DNA of 6,332 bases from Gp13-AA77 sp036521995. GTDB lineage: Bacteria > Acidobacteriota > Terriglobia > UBA7540. The translations under genes and the position numbers were made by a program. Below, piece after piece: positions 1 to 6,332 of the stretch. Location: positions 1-6,332 of the forward strand of contig DATDGR010000313.1 of NCBI GenBank assembly GCA_036521995.1, given 5' to 3'. The notes under the pieces were generated by a model. That model was given only the letters and a program-made list of their open reading frames with translations, did not search any database and was not told where the DNA came from. Each line of letters starts with the position of its first letter. Position 1 is the first letter of the stretch.

Positions 1-796
1 ATTCCCTCCAGCCCAGGTGGAATGTCAGGGTTCAGCTCCCGCGCCGGCGAGGGCGTCCGGCTGACGATGGCGTCGTGAACCTCCGCCACCGTCTGGCCCG
101 CAAAGGCTACCCGGCCCGTAGCCATTTCGTACAACACCAGCCCAAAAGAAAACAGGTCTGTGCGAGTATCCAACTTCTCGCCTCTCGCCTGCTCCGGCGA
201 CATGTAGGGAGCCGTGCCCATGGCCACGCCCGTCCGCGTCAGGTCAGGGGTTAAGGATTGGGAGTTAGGGTTTAGGGACTCCAGACCAGAATCTGGCGAT
301 CTGGAATCCAGGCATCCATCTCCTCCCAAGCCTTCGCCCTCCAGGCCCTGATCCCTGATCCCAGATGCCTGCAGTTTGGCCAACCCGAAATCCAGGATTT
401 TCACTTCGCCACGGTTCGTGATGAACAGGTTGGCCGGCTTGATGTCGCGATGGATGATCCCCTTTTGGTGAGCCGCGTCCAAAGCGTCAACCGTCTGCAA
501 AGCGAGGTCCAGCAGCCTGTCGACGGCCAGGGGCTTTCCGGCGATAAGTTGGCTCAGCGTCTCGCCTTCGAGCAACTCCATGGCGATGAAGGGCTGTCCT
601 TCGTGTTCGCCAAATTCGTAAACGGTGCAAATGTGAGGGTGGTTCAGGGCTGAGGCCGCGCGAGCCTCGCGCTCGAACCGCTCCAATGCCTGAGGATGAG
701 CGGCCAACTCTTCCGGAAGGAATTTCAAAGCCGCCATTCGGCCCAGCTTGATGTCTTCGGCCTTATAGACCACTCCCATCCCGCCACCACCCACCG
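1..796 (-). CDS. Serine/threonine protein kinase domain (second frame of the same gene, 3' partial)
   Basis: This is the continuation of the winged-helix gene in the next frame, open to the left edge. It is a PknB-type (Hanks) kinase that would transfer phosphate from ATP to Ser/Thr. Landmarks visible on the minus strand are the glycine loop GGGGMGVVYKAED (about 756-791), the invariant Lys in AALKFLPE (723-725), the helix-C Glu in FEREAR (666-668), the catalytic loop HRDIKPAN (429-452), DFG (384-392), GTAPYMSPEQ (189-218) in place of APE, and DTRTDLFSFGLVLYEMATG in helices E-F. The segment between DFG and GTAPY is 55 residues, roughly 30 more than usual, because of a repeat-encoded insert. 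Related acidobacterial proteins often continue into TolB/WD40 or TPR repeats; that part lies outside the window. The catalytic residues are present, so a sequencing error at about 794 is a real alternative to a true pseudogene. Confidence 0.85.
243..366. repeat. Heptamer-repeat element inside the kinase activation segment
   Basis: The left arm on the plus strand is five degenerate 7-mers in phase at 243-277: GTCAGGG, GTTAAGG, ATTGGGA, GTTAGGG, TTTAGGG. The right arm holds the inverse orientation at 346-366: CCCTGAT, CCCTGAT, CCCAGAT. Between them, at 281-304, lies a nested inverted repeat with two CCAGA copies facing two TCTGG copies. The whole stretch is translated in the kinase frame without a stop, giving Ser/Leu/Asn/Pro/Gly/Asp-rich sequence such as SLNPNSQSLTPD and GIRDQG. 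It resembles a dispersed simple-sequence element captured by a coding region. The boundaries are approximate. Confidence 0.6.
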
Positions 797-1222
797 GCCG
801 AGCACGCGATAGTGAGAGACCTTCCGGCCGATCAGGTTTGCCGACCGCGTCCGAGGCGTCATCGACGGACCCGCACCGCCCGAATGGAGCCATTCCACCG
901 GCGCCACCAGCCGATAACCCCGGCGAGCCAGCGTTTCGATGTACTGCGCCCTCTCCGCTGAATCACGAAGGGCCTCGCGAAGCTTTAGGATGGCGGTGTT
1001 GACGCCTTGATCGAAGCCAACCACCGTGTCGTTGGGCCAAAGCTCCTTCCGGATTTCCTCGCGCGTTACCAGCTTGCCCGGACGCAGCATGAGCATCCGA
1101 AGAACCCGGAATGGCTGTTCCTGCAAGACGACGGCCCGCCCGTCCCTGCGGAGTTCCGCGGCTGCGAGGTCGAGTTCAAAGGACCCTACCCGCGCCCGTC
1201 TCGAAATGGTTGGTTCGTTCAT
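725..1222 (-). CDS. Winged-helix DNA-binding N-terminal part of a Ser/Thr kinase (frameshifted)
   Basis: This is the 5' part of a one-component regulator/kinase gene. Residues ~12-110 form an OmpR/CadC-type winged helix (Trans_reg_C): an N-terminal FELDLAAAELRRDG strand region, the LQEQPFRVL helix, LVTREEIRKELWP, the recognition-helix region GVNTAILKLREAL, and the C-terminal wing RRGYRLVAPV. A short linker and the first kinase strand (LIGRKVSHYRVLGR, ~130-143) follow. After Arg143 the frame is lost: the next residues are nonsense and end at a TGA at 725-727, while the expected VGGGGMGVVYK reads in the neighbouring frame. I chose the ATG at 1220-1222 because MNEPTISRRARVGSFELD matches the usual start of this family. 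No clear Shine-Dalgarno precedes it, and HAF-repeat DNA begins only ~36 bp upstream. The winged helix probably binds DNA in the cytoplasm; the target is unknown. The assignment to family is firm, but whether the gene is functional is doubtful. Confidence 0.85.
   Translation of the reverse strand: MNEPTISRRARVGSFELDLAAAELRRDGRAVVLQEQPFRVLRMLMLRPGKLVTREEIRKELWPNDTVVGFDQGVNTAILKLREALRDSAERAQYIETLARRGYRLVAPVEWLHSGGAGPSMTPRTRSANLIGRKVSHYRVLGRWVVAGWEWSIRPKTSSWAEWRL
793..796 (-). other. Single-base frameshift in the kinase glycine loop
   Basis: On the minus strand the DNA reads CTCGGCCGGTGGGTGGTGG, while the family sequence LGRVGGGG would need CGG GTG GGT GGT. One G is missing next to Arg143. Restoring one G joins two long open frames with textbook family sequence on both sides. 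The site is rich in short G runs, a setting for replication slippage and also for homopolymer sequencing errors. Confidence 0.8.
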
Positions 1223-1258
1223 TTGGATACTGGGGCTGGGTCTTCCGGCGAGGCCCAG

Positions 1259-2047
1259 GATCGCAACGGGACTATCGTCACGTTCGATCCTCCCGGCTCA
1301 ACACTAACTATAGCCTTTGACATTAACCCGGCGGGGACGATCACGGGATCCTACGAAGACGCGAGCGGTGTGTATCACGGCTTCCTGCGCGCTCGCGACG
1401 GAACCTTCACCGAGTTCGAGGCTCCGGGGGCAGGCACAGGCAGCGGCCAGGGCACGCTAGCCTTCAGCATCAACCCGGCGGAGGCAATCACCGGATACTA
1501 CTTTGACGCCAGCAACGTGCGTCACGGCTTCCTGCGCGATGGTGACGGCACTTTCACGACGTTCGACGCTCCCGGCGCGGGCACGGGCTCCGGCCAGGGC
1601 ACCTACGCCGATAGCATGAACCCGGCAGGGGCAATCGCGGGAGACGTCTTTGACGACAACAACGTGTCTCACGGTTTCCTGCGCGCTCCTGACGGCACTC
1701 TCACGACGTGAGATGCTCCCGGCGCAGGCACGGGCTCCGGCCAAGGCACGCAAGTCGGAAACTACTGCGGCCTTAACCCGGCCGGGGCAATCGCGGGACT
1801 TTACTTTGACGACGGCAAGGTGTTTCACGGCTACGTGCGCGCTCCGGACGGCACCATCACCGAGTTCAATGTACCGGGAGCGGGTACTGGCATGTACCAG
1901 GGCACGTTAGCGGCGTGCATCAACTCGGCGGGGACAATTTCTGGACCCTACATTGACTCAGGTGGTGTGGACCACGGCTACGTGCGCGCTTCGGACGGCG
2001 CTATCACCAAGTACACTGTATCAGGCGCAGGCACAGGCTCGGCATGA
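1259..2047 (+). pseudogene. HAF-type extracellular repeat protein remnant, headless and with an internal stop
   Basis: The frame encodes tandem units with the consensus HGFLRAPDGTFTTFDAPGAG then TGSGQGT, INPAGAITGYYFDASNV. This matches the HAF family of probable extracellular repeats common in Acidobacteriota; the function is unknown. Recognisable sequence starts at DRNGTIVTF (1259). No ATG or GTG start with a signal peptide precedes it: the frame is open upstream to an ATG at 1007, but that stretch is the reverse side of the kinase's DNA-binding domain. TGA at 1709-1711 replaces the TTC (Phe) found at this position in the previous copy, and the same frame then continues with good repeat sequence to TGA 2045-2047, cut off partway through a unit. 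Gene callers may report two pieces (1007-1711 and 1820-2047). I read it as a decayed internal fragment lacking both natural ends. Confidence 0.72.
1379..2044 (+). repeat. Tandem 147-bp (49-aa) repeat array
   Basis: Units begin at the Gly codon of HGFLR/HGYVR: 1379-1525, 1526-1672, 1673-1828 (156 bp, three extra codons near GNYCGLN), 1829-1975, and a partial 1976-2044. A shorter degenerate unit lies at about 1259-1378. Conserved cores are the F/Y-x-x-P/S-GAGTG turn, GT then I/M/L-N-P/S-A and H-G-F/Y. Similarity holds at DNA level too (for example GGCACGGGCTCCGGCCA in units 2 and 3), so the array arose by tandem duplication. Confidence 0.8.
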
Positions 2048-2319
2048 GAATGGCGCTGGGAGCGTCGCGGCGCAATATCTTCACGTTGGTGCTTGGGCAG
2101 AGTCTCAGGCTGGTGCTCGCCGGACTGGCAGCCGGGATCATGGCCGCTCTAGCGCTTACTCGAACGCTGGCGGCGTTCCTCTACGGAATCAACAGCACAG
2201 ATCCGCTCACGTTCCTGGCCGTCGCCGCTCTCTTGCTTGCGATTGCGCTCGTGGCAGGCTACCTCCCGGCGCGGAGGGCCGCCGGTGTCAATCCCCTGAC
2301 AGCGCTCCGTTGCGAGTAG
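2044..2319 (+). pseudogene. C-terminal remnant of a MacB/FtsX-family ABC permease
   Basis: The 91 codons match the last part of MacB-like permeases, especially the large acidobacterial 'orphan' permeases of about 800 residues. They start with MRMALGASRRNIF (family: IRMALGASRRD), followed by a hydrophobic segment at residues ~15-40, the re-entrant FLYGINSTDPLTF, a second hydrophobic segment at ~54-72, and the canonical end PARRAAGVNPLTALRCE before TAG. Full proteins have a periplasmic MacB_PCD domain and several more transmembrane helices, all absent here. The ATG is internal to the family sequence and overlaps the TGA of the HAF frame (ATGA), so it need not be a real start. No Shine-Dalgarno is visible. 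It is almost certainly non-functional as a transporter. Confidence 0.85.
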
Positions 2320-2405
2320 GAGGGACTGACCAGCGACGTAGCTACCTTCCGATATCGCGATTTAAGGTGCCCGGCCGGAAACTCACTCTAGCGAGAATGC
2401 TCAGG

Positions 2406-3701
2406 TCAGGAAGAAGCTGCGGTCGAGTCGACCCGTGCGCTGGCAATGGTTCCCATCAGTTCTCCGGATCGATTTCTCATTCTGAGACTCAGCCGGAACA
2501 GGCCATCATCCGCACGAACGCGGTTCTGGACCGTGCATGGGAGGAGAGGAGTAACGGGACCCAAAGGTTGGATGTCAAGGACGCGGCCATCCCTGCAAAT
2601 ACTCGCAAGCTCTAGTGTGCCGGTTTGAAACACTCCGAAGGAAGCGCTCACGCGAAAGCAATCACCCTCGGGATCGACTCGCAAATCGCGTGTAATCACG
2701 GCACAGTGATCCACTCTTTCGACGGAGTTCGCGGGTCCCGCATGGGCGCAATGCCACTGGACGTCGAAGATATACTCCTCGTCCGGCTCGAGGTTCAAAA
2801 GGGGGCTAAGTACTTCTGTTTCCACGTATGGGTCGCAGCCGTTTGGGTCGTCTCGGGCGCACACGTGGTCGGAATGAATGGTATACCGTCCCGATCCGTT
2901 CACCCAGAAGGCGACGGGGGCGTCATCGACGTAGTCTGCTTCGCGAAAAATTCGAAATCTCTCCGCAAACGCTAGACCGCGAGGCGAGTCAAGGCTGCAG
3001 ATCCAGCCCTCCTCCACCTTAACAGCAAACTTCGCAACTTGATCCTTATATTGAAGTCTGAAGATGCCAGAGTCGCTGACCTGAACGGCGCTGAACTCGT
3101 CGTCGCCGAGAAGCTGCCGATAGGTTCTCCCCGGTGCAAACAGCGCCAGACTAGGGCCAGCCATCTGCTGAGTCACCTGCCACGCTGCCCACCGCACGGG
3201 TCGGCATGAGGAGTTCCGTATCTTGTGCTGGATGTGGATGGTTGCGGTGTCGGCGGCGAGACGAATCTCGCGCCGGAGAGTCAGACCGGTGTATTCGTCG
3301 GCCGCGCTAGTCAGAGCTAAGGCGGCCTCGTCGGCTCGGGTCTCCACGATTTCCCAGGAGTACTTACCTCCATCCAAAATTGGATCCGGAGGCCCAGGCC
3401 ACTGAGAGTCGCTCGACCATCCCTGCGGCGCCGGCCAGACCTTGGAACCTCCATAATTCTTCCAGCCGGCGCGAACGTTATTCTGATCCGGAGTATAGAC
3501 TTTACCCAGATGGCGAGGATTGACGTAGAGGAATTCTTCCCCTCCAATTCGGAGCTGGATGATGCGGCCGCCAATCTCGGGCACGACGACCAGATCCACA
3601 ATGCCATTGCCCAGACGAATTGCATTCCACCCAAGGTAAGTCTCGGCAGTGACGTTGCAGAGGCCAGCTGGTATATCGAGAGTTGCTTGCTCCGTCTTCA
3701 C
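2406..3701 (-). CDS. DUF4380 domain protein (galactose-mutarotase-like)
   Basis: The product has 431 residues. The N-terminal ~310 residues are DUF4380-like: TYLGWNAIRLGNG, then the signature VVVPEIGGRI (residues ~38-47), EEFLYVNP, NYGGSKVWPAPQGW (82-95), WPGPPDP (101-107), and the closing PYVETEVLSP (291-300). The family is thought to adopt a mutarotase-like beta-sandwich that acts on or binds sugars; no reaction is established. About 120 further C-terminal residues look like beta strands and exceed the usual DUF4380 length. There are about ten cysteines, but I see no signal peptide, so location is uncertain. The frame is open far upstream to 4031, but that part overlaps the hydrolase gene and is nonsense. 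I chose the GTG at 3699-3701 because GGAGA lies six bases before it and family similarity begins just after. It lies 187 bp downstream of the hydrolase on the same strand, so co-transcription is plausible. Confidence 0.85.
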   Translation of the reverse strand: MKTEQATLDIPAGLCNVTAETYLGWNAIRLGNGIVDLVVVPEIGGRIIQLRIGGEEFLYVNPRHLGKVYTPDQNNVRAGWKNYGGSKVWPAPQGWSSDSQWPGPPDPILDGGKYSWEIVETRADEAALALTSAADEYTGLTLRREIRLAADTATIHIQHKIRNSSCRPVRWAAWQVTQQMAGPSLALFAPGRTYRQLLGDDEFSAVQVSDSGIFRLQYKDQVAKFAVKVEEGWICSLDSPRGLAFAERFRIFREADYVDDAPVAFWVNGSGRYTIHSDHVCARDDPNGCDPYVETEVLSPLLNLEPDEEYIFDVQWHCAHAGPANSVERVDHCAVITRDLRVDPEGDCFRVSASFGVFQTGTLELASICRDGRVLDIQPLGPVTPLLPCTVQNRVRADDGLFRLSLRMRNRSGELMGTIASARVDSTAASS

Positions 3702-3707
3702 GCGGGG

Positions 3708-3712
3708 TCTCC
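3708..3712 (-). promoter_or_regulatory. Ribosome binding site for the DUF4380 gene
   Basis: GGAGA on the minus strand, six bases upstream of GTG 3701. It favours this start over the ATG at 3803, which has no purine-rich site in front of it. Confidence 0.6.
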
Positions 3713-3888
3713 GGCAACCAGTATTATCGGTGCGCCCTCCCCTCCCATAACCGTCCCGCTGTGAGCAGGACCCGAGCGGTCCGCACTCGGATGACCCCGG
3801 CATCGGCACCAGGCAGTCCGGGTGCGAACCGCGCGTCTTTCCGACTGCACCTTCGCAAAGAAAGTACGATCTTCTGCCACGCAGAGCC

Positions 3889-6332
3889 TCAGACGAGCGT
3901 AACCGTATAGAACCTGCCTGGCGCCTCGACCGGAGCCGAGAGCACTTTCTTGGCTCCCGCAACTTGGCCTGCGACCTGGACGTAGTAGTCCAGGAAAAGG
4001 TGTCCGGCGCCGGTAAACGCGATTTCTCCAACGAAGGTGCGCCTACCCAACAGGGTCATGGGGGAAGCTGTCCATGGGTCAAGCGGGTTCACGCGGCTGA
4101 AGAGTGTAACCTTCCCCACCTCACCAGGTCCGGGGACAACCGCCTGAATTCGTACACGATCGCCCGCGCTCAACAAGGTTGGGCGCGTCGGAACGAAGAC
4201 TCGCAGCGCCCCGTTTGGGTCCGGCTTCCGGACCTCCGTGAATAATTGCTCCGTCTCAGCGGGCAACTCTCCCAGGAATTCCTTCATTGACGCGGGCAAG
4301 CGGTACAGGGCCAGCCGCTCATACTTGTTGTGCATCGACGCCAACTGGCCTTGATCGTTTCGCGTGCTCACGATGCGCTGAACTTGCAGAAACACTTCTC
4401 TCACGAGGGGTGCTAGCTTCAACCACAACGGGACACCCTCATGCTCGATCAGGCCTCTTGCATCATCAGGCCTTCCCTGCTTCTTCAATTTGTCTGCCCG
4501 TTGCAACTTCTGATCCAGGTGAAAGGCCAGCGACCAGGATTCCGAATAAGGAGTAAGGAACTCCACGAAGCCAGCCAGGTAGCCAAGCCGTTCGCGCTCG
4601 GACGGGCTGGAGGCGGACTCGGTCAGGCTGCGGAGCTGACGGGCCACCTCAGCCTGCGAGTGCTTCGTGCTTTCAGGCGGCTCGTAGCCCTTCCAGAACT
4701 CAAAGGCTTCGTCATAGTCGCCGGAGTATTCATGGATTTCATGATGTTCATCCTTGATTTCGCCAGTCCACGAGCAAAGAATCAGCCGGTCACGGTCTGT
4801 ATTATCCAGCACCGTGGCGAGTGACGCTGCGCGGGGCTCACGAGCCTGCGCGGACCCGAAAGCTTGAAAGAACTTGGTCGGAGTTAGTTCCTTCTGCCAG
4901 GAGTATCGGGATTGGAACCCGGCGTCAGCATCCATGATGCGGTGCCGCCAATGGATTCCCATGAGTCCCTGGCAGCCGTACTTCTCTGCGAGGTCCATGT
5001 CCCGGACGAAGCGATTGACGTGAAACTGCGGCAGCCACATGGAAGGATCATCTTCCAGCCACGGAATCGGCCAGCGTTCGCGCCCCTCCAGCCTGCCGTA
5101 CTCTTCGCTGACCGGATCCCAGCCCAGATTGTCATTCAAGGATGTAAAAATAATGTCTTCGGGAAGCGTTCTGTGGAAATAGGCGAAATGGCGCACGACG
5201 CCGCCCCAACCAGAAAGAACCATCCGCTTGCCGGGAGCGTGGCGTCGTAAGAAATCATACGATTGCTTAAAGGGCGTGACGGAAAGCGGAACGTTGGTTT
5301 TCTGGCTCGCCCAGTTCATCTGCTCGTCCTCCCACAACCAGACGTGGTCCACCGTGGGATAGGCTTCCAGCAGGCGACCAAGCCGGGCCTCGAGAATATC
5401 TCTTGCCGCCACGGATTCCGGATCGATCCGGGGGCCCGGGATCTTGGGATCCGGCGGCACGTAATGCGCCTCCGGCGGTGTCGCCCGAAAAATCTCATCG
5501 GGGATCTGGTACGGTTCGAACCCCACGCCGGTTCGGATGCCGAGCTGCTGTGCATAGCGGAACGCCTCGGCCCACAGCCGCTGAGCGAATTCCTCATCCT
5601 CCCAGCAGCTTGTCGCCCGCGTGGTGGCCTCGGCGCCGAAGACTTCGTCCGCATAATAGTCAGCGGACCCCATGCCGAAGCGGGAAGTTCGTTCGGGCAG
5701 GTACCCCCACCGGTTGGTGGCGCTCGTGTCGGTATAGGCGAGGTGGCCGGCCCCGGCGTATTCGAACGCCAGAAACGACTCTGTCCACTGCTCGGCACTC
5801 GAATACACGTGAACGCCGAGCGTGTTAAATCGCATCCTGACCATCGCCTCGAGATACGCCCGCCAGTCCTCGCGGTTGTACACGGTGACGCAATTGAGAA
5901 AGTCAGGCCATGGAACCAGCCCTCGCACCTTGAATCGCGGCTCGGCGTGCCAGGATTGACCCACGGCCGGAAGATTAAGGCCTCCGCTGGGATCAAGTGG
6001 GTAGACTTCTCCATCCAGCCCAAAGAATGCGCCCTGACGCTCGATGAAATCGAACACCGCGTAAAGAACCGCCTGCGATGTGGCGCCGGTTAAGTTCACA
6101 CGTTGACTCGCCTCGCGTGTAATCTGATAGGCTTCGGGATTTTTGAAGAGGCCCTTATCAACGCTGAGAGAGAAGACGAAATCCCTGGACGCCGGGGTTG
6201 CGATCTCCTGCGCTGCTTCGATGGGCTCGCCTGCCAGACCAAGACTTCGCAGTCCCCGCGCCAATTCACGCGAAGCTAACTTCTGATCAAAAACGGATTC
6301 CGGCTGCAGAACAATCCATACCATCTGCGACG
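3889..6332 (-). CDS. Large putative glycoside hydrolase, GH20/GH67-like architecture, 5' partial
   Basis: At least 811 residues from the first in-window ATG (6322-6324). The frame is open to the right edge, so a signal peptide could lie outside. Order of domains: residues ~1-110, an alpha/beta domain like those ahead of GH20 and GH67 barrels (EAYQITREASQRVNLTGAT, then LYAVFDFIERQGAFF); ~130-480, a predicted TIM barrel. Its strands look like RFKVRGLVPW, FNTLGVHVYS, GIRTGVGFEPYQ, VDHVWLWEDE, KRMVLSGWGG, DIIFTSLNDN, a Trp-rich stretch at 418-434, and CQGLMGIHWR. Residues ~555-700 are mainly helical, and ~705-811 look like a beta-sandwich ending FYTVTLV. Glu332 or Glu334 at the end of the fourth strand is a candidate acid/base, by analogy with GH barrels. 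The GH20 HxGGDE motif is absent. Substrate and family are unassigned. It probably precedes the DUF4380 gene in an operon and may be exported. Confidence 0.7.
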   Translation of the reverse strand, partial: SQMVWIVLQPESVFDQKLASRELARGLRSLGLAGEPIEAAQEIATPASRDFVFSLSVDKGLFKNPEAYQITREASQRVNLTGATSQAVLYAVFDFIERQGAFFGLDGEVYPLDPSGGLNLPAVGQSWHAEPRFKVRGLVPWPDFLNCVTVYNREDWRAYLEAMVRMRFNTLGVHVYSSAEQWTESFLAFEYAGAGHLAYTDTSATNRWGYLPERTSRFGMGSADYYADEVFGAEATTRATSCWEDEEFAQRLWAEAFRYAQQLGIRTGVGFEPYQIPDEIFRATPPEAHYVPPDPKIPGPRIDPESVAARDILEARLGRLLEAYPTVDHVWLWEDEQMNWASQKTNVPLSVTPFKQSYDFLRRHAPGKRMVLSGWGGVVRHFAYFHRTLPEDIIFTSLNDNLGWDPVSEEYGRLEGRERWPIPWLEDDPSMWLPQFHVNRFVRDMDLAEKYGCQGLMGIHWRHRIMDADAGFQSRYSWQKELTPTKFFQAFGSAQAREPRAASLATVLDNTDRDRLILCSWTGEIKDEHHEIHEYSGDYDEAFEFWKGYEPPESTKHSQAEVARQLRSLTESASSPSERERLGYLAGFVEFLTPYSESWSLAFHLDQKLQRADKLKKQGRPDDARGLIEHEGVPLWLKLAPLVREVFLQVQRIVSTRNDQGQLASMHNKYERLALYRLPASMKEFLGELPAETEQLFTEVRKPDPNGALRVFVPTRPTLLSAGDRVRIQAVVPGPGEVGKVTLFSRVNPLDPWTASPMTLLGRRTFVGEIAFTGAGHLFLDYYVQVAGQVAGAKKVLSAPVEAPGRFYTVTLV

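Noticed and set aside
243..277. TTTAGGG/TTAGGG units as telomere-like or replication sequence
   Set aside because: The units are few and degenerate and lie inside a bacterial kinase coding frame; resemblance to telomere repeats is coincidental.
1007..1258. Apparent N-terminus of the HAF frame beginning at ATG 1007
   Set aside because: These codons are the reverse complement of the well-conserved winged-helix domain, with no signal peptide. The true repeat homology begins at about 1259.
1379..2044. 147-bp tandem repeats as a CRISPR array
   Set aside because: Units are translated and conserved along their whole length with no repeat-spacer alternation; they encode protein repeats.
1953..2615. 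220-codon plus-strand open frame
   Set aside because: It runs out of frame through the HAF repeats, the permease tail and the antisense of DUF4380, with no coherent protein family.
3772..3790. CCGAG...CTCGG hairpin in the gap between the hydrolase and DUF4380 genes
   Set aside because: Only a 5-bp stem with a 9-base loop and no T-tract, so it is not credible as a terminator.
3702..4031. Extra ~110 residues at the N-terminus of the DUF4380 protein
   Set aside because: The translation is Arg/Ser-rich with no family match and overlaps the end of the hydrolase gene; a GTG with a well-spaced GGAGA at 3701 fits better.
5263..6093. 276-codon plus-strand open frame
   Set aside because: It lies wholly antisense to the conserved hydrolase barrel; the translation is Arg/Pro/Gly-rich with no domain, so it is a GC-driven shadow frame.

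Overview
The window looks like a piece of an Acidobacteriota chromosome, possibly Solibacter/Bryobacter-like. This placement is inferred from gene types, not from a marker gene. The clues are a winged-helix DNA-binding domain fused to a Ser/Thr kinase, 49-residue extracellular HAF-type repeats, the tail of a MacB/FtsX-type 'orphan' permease, and a plant-polysaccharide-style glycoside hydrolase beside a DUF4380 protein. The DNA is GC-rich. I see no tRNA, rRNA, CRISPR array or transposase.

Layout, left to right. (1) Positions 1-1222, minus strand: a winged-helix/Ser-Thr kinase gene that runs off the left edge. It is broken into two frames by one missing G at about 794, in the glycine-rich ATP loop. 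All other kinase motifs are intact. Its activation segment carries a low-complexity insert encoded by 7-bp repeats in opposite orientations. (2) Positions 1259-2047, plus strand: tandem 147-bp (49-aa) HAF-type repeats with no start, no signal peptide and an in-frame TGA at 1709-1711. (3) Positions 2044-2319, plus strand: the last ~91 residues of a MacB/FtsX-like permease, joined to the repeats at a short shared sequence. Regions 2 and 3 look like gene debris. (4) Positions 2406-3701, minus strand: an intact DUF4380 (mutarotase-like) protein with a GTG start. (5) Positions 3889-6332, minus strand: a large predicted glycoside hydrolase whose 5' end reaches the right edge.

The two right-hand genes are intact, lie on one strand 187 bp apart, and probably form a carbohydrate-use unit: the hydrolase would cleave a glycoside and the DUF4380 protein would act on or bind the released sugar. 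That pairing is inferred. The left half is a decayed or rearranged zone containing a broken regulatory kinase, a headless repeat protein and a permease tail. I did not find a clear new system. The most interesting leads are the repeat-derived activation-loop insert in the kinase and the catalytically unassigned hydrolase/DUF4380 pair.
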